From Fagopyrum homotropicum (Eukaryota > Streptophyta > Magnoliopsida > Caryophyllales > Polygonaceae), in assembly GCA_033239125.1 (NCBI GenBank), contig BSWB01000004.1, positions 126,117,235-126,181,234 of the forward strand: a DNA stretch of 64,000 bases, written 5' to 3'. Both the position numbers and the translations under genes were made by a program. A model generated the notes under the pieces. That model was not told the DNA's origin. It worked only from the letters and a program-made list of their open reading frames with translations, and made no database searches. Below, piece by piece: positions 45,747 through 58,343 of the stretch. How positions within the stretch are numbered: position 1 is the first letter of the stretch; each line of letters opens with the position of its first letter.

Positions 45747-46441
45747 TTTTTAACCTCGTTGTCAATAACCTAAAATGACTAAGGATGTGTGTATACACTT
45801 GGTGAAATGTGATATTATTTTGGGGACTTATAAGTCCAAAATAATATAATAATCTAATGTTGTTTTTAGTTAGGGGTTTTGTAGGTTATTTTAGAGTCTC
45901 GTATGATCCCGTTTAGTTGTAGATGTAGGAGATAGGTTCAGGTTTTCAATTAATTTTACCTATTTTCAAAACCTTTATAGACAAGATTTCATGAGATTAA
46001 GGGCGGTTGATGTTCCAATTTCCTTTCCAAATGTTCAATTGTTTGCAAGTTCCATTAATACACCTTCCTTCTCGTCCATCTTATCATCTTCCATATCTTT
46101 CCCTGAAACTCACTTTCCTATTGTATCTTATTTTTTCAATACGTCAACTAAAAAATTGTGCAAGAAATCATCGAGACAATGGAGCACGCGGTTTTCCCTT
46201 TTGACTTCTCTCTTCTAAAATTAAGATTTTTGGTCTTCTTCGCTGGTTGCCCAATCCAAAAATTTCAATTTCTTCATTCATCTCCTCCTCTAGTTAAGAG
46301 CTCCTGATGTGCAAAACAATCAACGACTGTGCATTTGCTCATGGTTTTGTGTTGGTTTTAGTTCAAGTTCAAGATATTAGGGTTTCATATTTCAAGTTTA
46401 TTTTTGCTTCTTTTTTCACTTTTATTGTTGTTTTTAGACTT
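45747..46441. other. Spacer without a recognised gene
   Basis: The frame at 45991-46218 is Ser/Phe-rich and unsupported by any motif. Confidence 0.5.
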
Positions 46442-46700
46442 TGTGTCAAGTGTCAACTAGTACACGATAGTTGCACTTGAGGGGAGTGTTGAGTGTGCAA
46501 ATGTCACACGTTGATAATATGTGAACCTAACATATAAGTCATAGGGTTACTCTTCATATTGTCAATTGGTTTTAAATAGAAACCCGAAGGCTTGTGTGTA
46601 GGTTAACTTAATGAGTATCCCCACGTCGTCTAAACTCGTCGGATATAAAAGACAAGTTAACACTTCCGGTTATATATTTATGTTTACTTTTTTGTTGATT
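46442..46700 (+). mobile_element. Possible copia-type 3' end and LTR start
   Basis: A purine tract CTTGAGGGGAGTG at 46476-46488 precedes TGTTGAGTGTGCAAATGTCA at 46487, the look of a copia polypurine tract and 3' LTR start. No LTR end, partner LTR or coding sequence was found. Confidence 0.4.
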
Positions 46701-47084
46701 ATTGATTTTGGCAGAAAGTTTGATGAGGTTCTGCATGTGCATGGTTAATTGTTACTGAATTGTTTGGTGTATAAAGTTGAAGTTAGGATGTGCTATAATT
46801 TCTATTGATCTTGGTTATTTCTTTCAATCGAAAGAGAAGTGGTTGTGAGAATGAGCTTGAGATGTCTAGGTCTTATTGAAAATTTGAGAAACATACAAAG
46901 GAAATACACACATAAATTAGGGCTATTTTTGCTTTTTCATTACTAAAACCCTTCAACCTCATTTTACTAAACTCATTTACGATATATTTTTAATAAAATT
47001 CAAATATGAAATAATCTATTTCAGAACCACAAATCTAAATTCTTAATTTATTTACTAAACGCATCCTAAGTTCAATCTACTACA
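46701..47084. other. Spacer without a recognised gene
   Basis: AT-rich sequence, possibly the rest of the copia LTR; nothing else seen. Confidence 0.4.
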
Positions 47085-48530
47085 TCTACTATATAATTTT
47101 AAAGCAGAAATGATTAAGGTTACATGTCATCCTCACGTTAAGCCAAATCCGGATCCTCTCCCTATATTTTACTCATAATATTTACCTAATAAACTAATCT
47201 CAACCCTTAAACTAAATGAATGGTCATGATTGTTTAATTTATATGAAACCTAATTATAAAAAAAAAAAGTCAATTAAAAAGTTACCTTTTTCAAAACAAA
47301 CACGATGGCCGGAAATCTTTCATTCCTCAGCAAAGAGCAACACACATGCTTGAAATCTTCAATTCCTCAATAAAGAACAACACGCAAGCTTGAAGGTGGT
47401 AAATTTGTTTTCACGGCGATCCCTTATACTAGGTAAATCATGGCCATTGCTGATTACGAGTTGCTAGTAACACACGAGGGTTGAAGTTGTCTTGGTGTTT
47501 GATTGATCCCGTTTCTTCATCTTTTACCTATCATTGATAGCACAAGTTAAGTTTGAAATAAAAATTTCATAATGGCTCTTCATTTTCTGCGACATAGCTT
47601 GTTGTCATCCGCGTTATATTTATGATATGACTTGCTGTCATGTGCCAAAATGTTTTCATTGTAAGCTCTTGTCTTGAAACTTTAGACAATTGAGAAGATG
47701 ATTGGAAAAATCGGTACTTCATATTTGTAGAATAATTGGAGTAGTTCTATGCTAAGACTTCAGAACTATGAGACAATTTGAAGGTTAAATTGTTCTCGGT
47801 CAAGGAATTAGGATTTTAAGCCTGCATGTTGCTCTCTGTTGAGGATGGAAGATTTTCAACAAACGTGTTTCTTTCAGAAGTATAAAAGGTAACTTTTTAA
47901 TTAGTTTTTTTAATAATCTATATACATATATTAAAGAAGAAGCGTTTACTTCAACGTGGTTCATCCTAACAAAAAAATATGCCACATGTCATCTTCTTAT
48001 AATTTTAGTTTTTTTTAAATAATATATATAGTTACCATATTTTAATTATCCTATTATAGAACTTATATTTATCTACTTACCAAACATATATGTATATATA
48101 CTATTAGTGTTAAAATATATATCTATATACTAATAATAAAGTATAAGCCTTTAATGCCATATGTTTTTTTTTCGTTCTTTTTGTCAATGTAATTTAAAAC
48201 GCACTCTCATTTTAAAAAATTTAATCAAAAAATTATATAAACTAACGATCTATATATATATACACACACTAATATTAAAAAAAACCTTAATTACATAAAC
48301 CATGGTTCCATATATTTTTATATTACGGGTCGTTTTAACGTTCAGTTTCATTTAAGACTTTTTTTATCAAGAACATGTAAACTATCATTTATTTAAAAAT
48401 ATACCTTTCTGTTTTTATTATCTTTTACTTTCTCTTATAATATTATCTTCCAACTCAATTTAATTAATAATTAGATTTGTTTTACAGTTTATTAAAGCTA
48501 ATCTCGCACACGGTGCGGGTATTAGACTAG
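47085..48530 (+). mobile_element. Helitron-like element, probably composite
   Basis: The 5' end TCTACTATATAATTTTAAAG (preceded by A) and the 3' end, hairpin CGCAC-ACG-GTGCG near 48505 followed by CTAG at 48527-48530 and T, fit a Helitron inserted between A and T. Two more 5'-like starts lie inside (TCTATATACATATATTAAAG near 47922 and TCTATATACTAATAATAAAG near 48119), so several relatives are nested or chained. No Rep-helicase is present. Confidence 0.6.
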
Positions 48531-49260
48531 TTAGGTTTAATATTATGGTCATTCATTTGATCGAAAGGTTGAGAAGAGTTTATTAGGTAAATATTAGGAG
48601 TAAAATATAGGGAGAGGATCCAAATTTCGTTAAGTCACCTTGGATATTGCCACTTGTATCAGCATATTAAGCAACATAAGATTTTGTCACGTGTCATTCT
48701 CACACTAAGTCACACGATTAGATATTTTGATTCTAGAAGATTGTTTCCAATTTTGACTTGTAATTTTATTAATTGCAATTTGTGATATTCTTGTATTCGT
48801 CAAATCTTTGTTTTATACTATAACAACAAATTAAACTATTGTGTGTAAATTTCATTTCTATTTATAAAAAAAATATTATTTCTTAATTATAATATATAAT
48901 ATTTTTTAATTATATTTTTTATATTTCATATTTTACATTCTTTAGTTATAATGATTAGTACTTTATTACAATTCTTTATATAAATTGTAGATAATTATCT
49001 TTAAATTCTTTACTTTATAATAGTTTTTATGATTTTATTTTAAATTCTTGATTTTATGTATTCCTTACTTTACATTATAAGTTATTTTAAAATAATTTTT
49101 TTATTGATATTGATACATAATTTACGGTAATAAAAATAATTACAAATTAACTTTTACAAATTTCATGCAAGACACAAGTACTAAAGTAGTTGAATGAAAA
49201 AACACGTTGAAACAATCATCAAATTTAATCTCTCAAATTATCTCCATAATCCATGATTTA
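48531..49260. other. AT-rich spacer with inverted Helitron-like relative
   Basis: 48531 to about 48660 is an inverted copy of about 47118-47258 (shared GGATCCTCTCCCTATATTTT). The remainder is AT-rich, without a gene. Confidence 0.6.
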
Positions 49261-49327
49261 TGTAACACTCAAAAAATTTCATTCCGATAAATTCCGAGTC
49301 AAACAGTATGGTGGGACCACCTCCTAC

Positions 49328-49362
<35 letters not shown>

Positions 49363-51075
49363 CATTGGTTACTTATTAACAAATTATTATTATTTTTTAT
49401 TTTTATCCTTTTTTTCTTCTTCCGTTTAATGGGAGATGAATATCCCTTACCCTTCATTTTTAACCTAGCCGGTCGCCTCTCCTTTCCTTCCTTCTCAACA
49501 ACCGGCCACCTGCCTTTCATTTTCTTCCTCCTCAACAATCGGCCGCCTCTCCTCATTCCTCTTCTACTTAACCGTCGGATATGCCCCTCCCCAGCTTCTC
49601 TTTATGCTTCTTCAGCTCAACCGTCGGACATGCCCTCCCCATCTCCTTTATGTCTTCATCTACCAAGCCGCCTCCCATCGCAAATGAAATCGGGGACCTC
49701 AGATGTCCTTCTGCAACCCATCAAAGAAGCCAACCTCGAATCTCCTCTCTAGATTATCGAAAAAGTCGGGGCTCTATTTTTTCCGTCGACCTTCTACAAC
49801 AGATGCCAAGGAACCCGGCGTTCTTCCTCTTCCTCTTCGAGAGGCCAAGGGGGCCTTCCTTCACTACTGATGGTGGCCTCACCTCGCTTCCCTCATTGAC
49901 CGCCAGGGACCACCAGTGCCACTACGAGCTTAGAGTTTATGATGTTAATGCGTGGTAAAGTAACGAGTTGGATCTTTCAGTGTTGTGGTTGAAGAAATTC
50001 GCCTAGCGTTCTCCATGGGGCATACTAGTATGGTTTTGAGAAAAAGTACGTGTCAGAGAAGTTGTACTCTAATTGTCGAGAGATGTGGAAGGTGACAAAC
50101 AAGCATATGTATCTTCTCCCCGTAGTGGACGACTCGCTAGACTTGTTGTAGGAGGTTACAATATTGTCTTTGACCGACTTGAAGTCGGGATGGCACCAGC
50201 TAAGGATGAGAAAGGAAAAGACCAACGTAAGACGACATTTCGGACCCGGTATGGTCACTACAAGTTGTAGTGAAGTTGTTTGGGCTCACGAGTGCGATCG
50301 ACGAGTTTAGAGATTATATAAATGAGTATTCATCGGTTTACTGAATCGGGTTGTAGTGGTTTCGTACAATTTGTGGTTTTCAAGTGGTTCCATTGTGGAC
50401 CCTAACCTAATGCTAGTATTGACCGCTATTGATGTGTGAGATGTACGAATGCTTCTTTATATTCTCACTTTGACGATATCTCGTCGTACTCACAGAGTTG
50501 AGATGAACAAGCTTGACACGGGACAAATGTTACTGGCTATGCATGATAAGGGTTATAAGCAGAGTTATCTAAGTGTGAGTTAGGACGTTTGAGGTGGTTT
50601 CTTAGGGCACGTAGTGACAACGGGAGAGAATATGATGATCCAACGAAGACCAATGTGGTATCTTCGGTGCTACCTTCAAGGAATGCTTGGGGAGGTACGC
50701 AGCTTTTAGGTTGGTGGACTATAACCGTCGAGTTGCGGAATGGTTTTCAGTGATCACTTAACCACGTCCCTCCTTTCTGAGGGAGTATACTAGAATTGTG
50801 TGGTCCGAGCCGTGAAAGCTGAAGAAGTAAGTGACATGCCATACTACAATTAGAGAGTCTTGTGGGCTTGACAACATACAAGTGATACATCCAAGTGAGG
50901 CTTGGGATGCGTTTGAAGCAACGAGGGAAGTTTCGATTATTTGTTTAGACAATTATGGTCATATGAGAATAATTACTCGATGAAGGGTCGAAAGTTAGCC
51001 ACTATAATACATGCTCTTAAGACGATGTCGGTATTTTTATAGAGCAACATGCCAATCTTGTACGAACGGTGAGGG

Positions 51076-51148
<73 letters not shown>

Positions 51149-52265
51149 CTCAGCAAGAGTTGAATACCCACCAAAGATGATGGCTAGAGTTGATTAAGGA
51201 CTTTGGTCATGTGATTTTGTATCATCCGGGGAAGGTGAATGTGGTCACTGATATCCTTAGTAAGTGGACGCCTTGAGAGGAGGCAATATCTTAACTAATG
51301 ATTCAGCCTCAGTTGATCTTTGGAGAGATCAGACAGAAGCACGAGAGTTGTACGACTTTGAGGAAGATCCGGGATAGAAGGTCCCGAGTAGAGATACCAT
51401 CGTTTACCTTTATGTGTTGACGGGTTGTTGAGACGCCCGGAATGTCTATGTGTACTTATAACGGAGAGTCGAGATAGAGCCCTCTGGGAGGCTCACACTA
51501 TACCTTACTAGTCACCCTGGTACTGGTAAGAGGTATCCGGAAGTGTGATGCTCTTTTGATGACGCGGGCTAAAGCCCGATTTAGCAAGCTACGTAACATA
51601 GGGTGAGACATGTCATCAGGTCAAGTTTGAGCACCATATGACTGGATGGGGACCTCATCCACTGCCAGTTACGCCGTGGAAGTGAGAGGATATCTCCATA
51701 AATATTATAAATGGTTTTTAGACCGAGTAAGAGCTATGATGCGATTTGGGTTGTAGTAGGTCAACTGACAAAGACCGCACGTTTTATACATATTTGGGAA
51801 ATGTGGCCGATGAGTCGGCTAGTTGAGGAATTACTAAGTTGATAGTGGAATTCCATGGGATACCGAGTACCATCGTATCAAATTGAGGTGGACGATTCAC
51901 CTCAGGACTTGGGCATTAAGATCATGCCGCTTTGGATACAAGTTGCATTTTACGACAAACATTGCATCCTCAGACAGATGGCCAATTAGAGAAGACTTTT
52001 CAGACCTTAAAGGATGTGTCGAGAGTCTATGTGCTAGATTGGGGACAAGTGCGATATGAACACTTCCCTTTGATTGAGTTCTCGTATAATTATAGCGGAC
52101 ATGTGTCGATTGGGATGACCCTTTATGAGACATTAATTTGGCGGAGGTGTCATACACAGTTGTGTTGGGATGAACCGAGTAGTGCTGGTGGGATAGCCCT
52201 GAGCAGATACAAAATAAAAAAGCAAATAATATTCTTCAGGAAATCAAAAACAAGATCGGACTTAT
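49261..52265 (+). mobile_element. Decayed chromovirus (Tekay/Del-like), plus strand
   Basis: It begins TGTAACACTC, an LTR-like start, followed by an ATA microsatellite (49331-49361). Further on, broken frames show RT (FRTRYGHYKL near 50237), the RNase H end (WLELIKDFGHVILYHPGK near 51182-51235), integrase linker (HHMTGWGPHPLP near 51630) and core (LHPQTDGQLEKT near 51958; YNYSGHVSIGM near 52087). Stops and shifts are dense, so it is old. A 66-bp TA run (51080-51146) sits inside the RNase H region. The right end is cut near 52265; no second LTR. Confidence 0.83.
51080..51146. repeat. (TA)n microsatellite inside a dead pol
   Basis: Pure TA run interrupting the RNase H part of the decayed chromovirus. 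Confidence 0.96.
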
Positions 52266-52560
52266 GAGGTTTTCATGCCTAGCAACAATATGGTGGAGCA
52301 TCTGGTTCTTTATATACAAAATCATTTCAACAATGAGTCAATCGGTCCCCTCAATTGTACACTTCCATTCATAAAAAATCAAATCCATAATTGAAAAAAT
52401 ACCATCATTGATGAGGATGATTATGACATTAAACCACCATCAAAATACAATAATACTAGTGTATTACTCGTGCCCTGCACGGGATGTGATTTAATATCTA
52501 TTATAGATATATAAATATAAAATTATTTTGTTAGAGTTTAATATAATTTATGCACTATAA

Positions 52561-54575
52561 GGTAACACCCCGAATCTGCGGGACTCGGAGGCTACGGGCG
52601 GAGACCTCAAAATGGGTTCCGACCCTTAACTTGACAACAATTTCACCGGATCTTTCCAAAATGGCACAAACAAAGACAAATACCGAAGTCGTTTTAATGC
52701 AATGCAAACAATCTCAAAAAGAAAGATAAACTTGGAAACTTAGCCGAGTCCTCAAAACGACACAACTCCAAAACATAAATCCATAAGGTACAACATAGTC
52801 CAAAAACAACATAATATACAACCATCCCCGTACTATAATGTACGGAGACCCCGATTGTCCACTCCTCCCCCTCACTCGGCGGCATCCCTATCCTGCCAGG
52901 CATCTACAACAACCGGTTTAAAACCGTTAGCTAGCAATACGAATATTAGAAGAACAATAAGGCACAAACACATATAACACGGTAAAAACGCGCAAACATG
53001 CTCAAACACGCCAAGTCCGGTTATTATCTTTATTTAACGTTATTCCCTTACTAATCCACTTATGGTGTGACACGAGAATCCCTCGCCCTTGTCCCATTTG
53101 ACCATGTCGGGTTTGTACTTGGCGCCTATCACCCGTTGGACTAGTCGCAAGGCGCCTCCCAGTCGCCCCATTTTGGACTGAACAAGTGGTCACCACCCGT
53201 TATCATACACTTGGGCCAGATTTAAAAATAATACACAAGTCCACATCCTAATCCGGTTAATCGTTATCGCACAATTATAAACACACACTACCCACATGTA
53301 TCAACCAATATACGAAAGCTAGCTAAGTAAGTCCGTAGACTTACCTTGTCTCCAAGCTAACAATAAAACGATCACAACTCCCCGTAGGAAAAACCATATT
53401 GACCATAACGAGGCATACATCAATATCGATCTCAAAATCTTGCTCATAGACTTCCAAAACTAAAACCGAACACAAGACCTATCAACCTATAAGCTAGGAA
53501 ACACTCCTAGACCCTAAGAGGTCATAACCTCGATAAAACTGAGGAAGGGCATCACAACAACCCACACCCTATATAAGGTTAAACACTACCCAAAGCTGGA
53601 GTTAGGTTACAAGGTAGAAGGGATCATAGGGTCTACGCACACATACAAGATCAACACTGATTCCAACGAGTTCTAAGGGCACATAGGTTCACAATCACTA
53701 GATGGCATTCACAAACTATACTAGGCATGCTACTACTCATGATACAACTACAAAGCTAAGGAAGGAACGAAGAGGAAGGGAGAGGAGAGCCTACTGTTGA
53801 ATAAAACGCAACCGCGGAACCAAGTTGGCGCCCCCTGCGTGACCCTGTCACCGCCCCTATGGGTCCCTGGTGCCGCTCCTGCGGCTCTCTGGAGTCTTGG
53901 AGCCGCCCCATGCGGTGGCTCTGGTCCGCCCCTGCGCCTTTGGTGGTCCGCCCCCGCGGTCGAGCAGCAGAAACTTCGTCTTCTTCGTTTCTTTGATTGT
54001 GTCTTTGCTTCAAGTGCTTCCTCTTCTTCATGGGTCTTCTCCAAACACCAACCTCTGATCTTAGACTCCTCTCCACGACCTAAACGAGCTAAGAACAAGC
54101 ACATGCAACGGATCTAAGGAAAAACTTTCTCAAAAGCTTCATCCATGGTCATGGATGAAGGGAAGGGGAAGAAAACGGAAACCAACATAGAAGAAGAAGG
54201 GAGGAAGAGGAAGGATTTACCAAACCAACTCAGATTCTTCTCCACTGTAGCTCACACATAAGCAGTTCTCCAAGGGTGGAAGAAGAGAAAAGAGAGAGAA
54301 GAGAGAAAGAGGGAAAAAGAGAAACGTGAAATAAAACCAAATGAGAAAGGGGGAATATAGGCTGCCAAAAGGTGGGAGGGAAACAAGGGGTCAACTGACC
54401 ACTTGTTCCCTAGGCACATCCAACGAAGGGTTCAAAGCAAAGAGAAGGAACGAGGGGTCGGAACGGGATAAAATCCCGTTACTCAACATCCCGTGCCTGC
54501 GGGAAAACTGAGTCGCACTTGCGGAAAGGTCAAAACCCACTAACCATCTGGAATAAAAAATTTCCGGATGTTACA
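52561..54575 (-). repeat. 3' LTR of element 3
   Basis: 2,015 bp. On the plus strand it starts GGTAACACCCCG, where the partner has TGTAACACC, and ends GGATGTTACA. It contains a CCGC-loop-GCGG hairpin block at about 53838-53965 and single motifs near 54490. Confidence 0.9.
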
Positions 54576-54592
54576 ACTAACCCCCCTAAAAA
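54576..54592 (-). other. Polypurine tract of element 3
   Basis: The minus strand reads TTTTTAGGGGGGTTAGT directly before the LTR start TGTAACATCC, the usual chromovirus arrangement. Confidence 0.75.
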
Positions 54593-57500
54593 CAAGTTTC
54601 GTCCCAAAACTTGCTAGCTCAACGCTCTCGGCCAAACACATCATGTAACCACGCGGAAACCATAAAACGTCATCTAGCAGCCCTAATCCAAGCCTACGTA
54701 TAAAATCACATCACATCAAGACCTCGCAAGGTACACACACTCTCATACGACCTCACATAACATGTCATGTCACAAAGCATACAAGCACAAACAAGGATAG
54801 ATCTTAGGACCGTCTCGACGGTCCTATCGGTGTCGCTAATCCCGCATACTACTTGGGGTAACTCCTCCGGGTACTATCCTCGGTCTCCAATGTAGTCTCA
54901 TAGGTTCCTCACCTCGACCATTGCACTCTCAATACCGGTATCTCCTTCAATCAACGGCGTCTCGCACTACGCTCTAAAATCACTATTGGTGGAAATGCTG
55001 ACTTGTGAGTCATTTCCCCCAACATACTCTAGGATCTAAAAAATGGTTCCATATATCGAAACTCAACTTCTTTCCCGGGTATTCCTCAGTACAGTCTTTC
55101 CATAATGCTTCTTCTTTGTTCCTCCATACCCAAATTGTCCTTATCTTGGAGAATTACTTGTACACTTCAACTTATCGTTCCCCGAGATAATCTCGTAAAA
55201 GTCGACCGATGAACCCTTTCTTATCTCTGAAGAAGTCCTTTAAAATTCCAATCTTACTCCACACTCTGCTGTCATCCGGAGTTGGTTACCCATAAATGGT
55301 GTTACTTGGGGAATCTCTCCCTGAATCCGATAATAACCAACACTTCTTAGAAAACTTGCAACTTCCTTCACATACTCCTGGGGTTGCCATTTCGAGACAA
55401 CTTGTCACGTAACTTCCCCCTTTTTGTGCATCGGTTCTTCTTGACCTTTATCAACAAGATCTTGTAGTCGGTTTCCTTCAAATGTTCCCACGGTTAAAGG
55501 CTCTTCTCCAGGTCATCATTATGGCGCCTTGGAGGTCCGAGTTAATTCAAGGTCGGTCTTAGTGTATAATGCTCATTCCAACGTTCTGGACTTCGTGATA
55601 TCTCGGGTTCCGTCTTTTCTCTTCTCGTCACATTACGTAATCACCGTTACAATCCTTTCTTAACATCTGACCAGTGGTCATGGTACTAATGATCTACCTC
55701 GATCTGTTGGGGTGATGTCCCTCCGACACGTGTATTACTCCATCTTCTGCTACAAGGTTGGCCGTACTTCATCTCCGGAACTTGAGAGGCTTGCTCGAGT
55801 CTTCTGATTCTTGGGGCTTTGGTTAAGCCATACTTCTACTTAACTTTTCCACCGACATCCCAACATAATGGGGAAGTTCTTCATATTTTTAATAAGCTTG
55901 TTCCTCTCAATTCTGAGAGCACAACAAGGAATCGTCAAATCCGAACATACGAATCATTCGTGTGACTCATGCAACAATAACTGTCATTATTAACATAAGA
56001 TTACGGTCCACCTCATACGACATCGCTTACTAGTGTGCAACATTCAACACAAGCTTAGGGTCCACCTTGGAACCACTCGAAACCACAATTGAATGTCCTT
56101 ACCACAATCCGATGAATGCACCCCTATATAACTCTAACTCACCAATCGCACCCGTGAGTCCAAAAAGCTTCACTACAACCTATAGTGACAATATTGGCCC
56201 AAAATGCCGCCTTACGAAGGTCCTTTCTTCTCACCACCCAAATCTGGTGGCACCTCTACTTCGAGTCGATCTCATAAAACATAGCAGTAATATGCAACTA
56301 GTCTTAACAAGCCTCCCACTACGGAGAAGATACCTCTACTTGTCATTAACCATACACATCTCTCGATAATTGAAGTACAACTTTTCCGCCTCGTAACTTT
56401 CCTCCAAAAACCGTACTAGAATGCCATGTGGGAAAACCCCCAAAGAAATTCTCATTCAAAACCACCGCAACTTCCAACTCGTAAATTCTCGAGTGCCCCC
56501 ATCTTGATCTCAAAAGCTTACCGCGTTACTATAATCTCGGTCCTCAATTTCACACTTAGCCACATGGATCCTTTGGGTGAGTCTAAAAAAAAACTTGACT
56601 CATATCTTGTTTGCGACAAAGTATCATTCGTTTCCTAAGAATGAAATACCGTGCATCCTCTTACATATCTTCCCATTTGCGTAAGGCAACTAGGAAAACA
56701 TCACCTTTCTTTCGATCCACTAGGTCCTTATATGCTTAGACCTTTAAGGTTCCAACCCGCGTCCTTCATCCATATGCCAACTTCAACACACCGAACCACC
56801 GGAAATCCTCTAAGCTCTTGTTACCGATCCTCTATGCCATAGTCTTGTCTACTCTTTCTACCTGTTCTTATCAATAGGCAACCCACACATATGCGTTCTT
56901 GGTTGTCATTAGTCAGCATATAGTTGTTATTCTCCAAAGTCAACAACTTACCATTCTACTACACTTCCCATGTTACCATTCTCATGAAGGCTACCCTTCT
57001 CGGGGTATTCTACCTTAAACTACATTAGTTCCTTCTTCATTTCACGCTTCCTTTACTTTATAAGATAACTATATCTTCTTGGCCTTGTTATTTCACACGT
57101 CCTGCTTACATAGGCTTAACTGTTCTCCCGTGATATCTTGTAATTGTGTCTTCTCAACATCTCCGCCGTTAGTTAGCATCCTCTCGCGTTTCTCTTGGTC
57201 GGTATCTTAAGTCATTCGATAAAAGCTCCTTGTTTCGTCTTTCATCTTCTCGAGATCACGTCAATTCACACTTCTATCTTCTTGGCATTTCTTAGTCTTA
57301 TCATCATAACGGGAATTGATCAACTCCACGAGAATCCCCACCTTGACATTCTTCTCATAACTCTCGTAATGTTGACTTTTCACTTATTGGTACCTCGTAA
57401 GCTTAACTTACAGTATCCTACATTCTTCACACTTCATTCGATCACTGTTCACATCTTGACTCCAAATCTTAGGAGCGTCTAAGAGAAGCTTTACTTCTCG

Positions 57501-58322
57501 CAATGGAACACCGCCTTTAACCTTGTTAGAATGCACTCATCTCCTCCTTGATTCGCATCTTTAGTTATCCACGCGTCTTCTTGAAAAACTTAAGTTCGTT
57601 ACCTCCATTGGTCTCGTCGTGGTTCGATCATGGCTTCCTTAGAACCGCTTCCACACTTAAATGTTGCTCCCTTAGAACCGCTTCTACACTTTAATGTTGT
57701 TACATCTTTACCCCTCTTAAGTTGTCTCGAGTTTTCTTTTACTTGGATGTCCTTTGTTTACGTCTTCTATAATTCTCCTCTTCAACATCCTTTTAAAGGA
57801 ATCCGAGAATGTCATGGTGTTTGTTAGTACAAATGCTCAACTCGATACTTGAGTGTACCCCTCCACGTATGAACGTTATCCCACGCCATCGACGTCGTCT
57901 TAAAGGTGATGATATCTTTCCATCGTCCTAACTATAAGGTCTCATACTATATACTACTATACATAATAAGAATCCGTATAAACAGCTATATAAGTCCTTT
58001 GCCCATATTATTACTAATATAACACATCCGGCAATCCATTACAACAAGGCATTAACAAGTCCAAAACATCCTAAGGCCACATATATAACATGGCATATAA
58101 ATCAAGTCCATCATGCAACTATAGTCAACATATACATATATATACATATCAAAATCCAATAAACTACGTCGCCGAGGTCCGCGGAAGGAGTGGTGGTCCC
58201 GTATATTCTAACCCAAACCCGACTGATTCATATGATTTTAAAAACGAAAAGTCAGAACCCGTGGGGGTTCTGTTTATTCCTCATTCGGCCTTTTAGAAGA
58301 TTGTGAGTGCCATTGTTGTCAA

Positions 58323-58340
58323 CCTAGGGCTTTGATACCA
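58323..58340 (-). other. Primer binding site of element 3 (initiator tRNA-Met type)
   Basis: The minus strand reads TGGTATCAAAGCCCTAGG three bases from the LTR. The first 13 bases match the tRNA-iMet complement TGGTATCAGAGCC with one change. Confidence 0.8.
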
Positions 58341-58343
58341 CTT

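Larger units (their letters stand above)
54576..58343 (-). pseudogene. Interior of element 3 with decayed pol
   Basis: No frame above 100 codons belongs to the element. By minus-strand reading, the RT stretch near 56420-56150 (CREM-like start, CHQIWVV, then a block like YGHY decayed to VTIGC) is homologous to the plus-strand chromovirus at 50080-50290; the chromodomain end lies near 54900. Gag was not recognised. The plus-strand ORFs here are shadows. Confidence 0.7.

Noticed and set aside
49429..49958. Two overlapping Pro/Ser-rich frames
   Set aside because: They lie in the LTR-like start of a decayed chromovirus; low-complexity translation of pyrimidine-rich DNA.
53748..54117. Overlapping frames on both strands in the element 3 LTR, repeated at 59558-59927
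   Set aside because: They follow the GC hairpin block and differ between the two LTRs; shadows.
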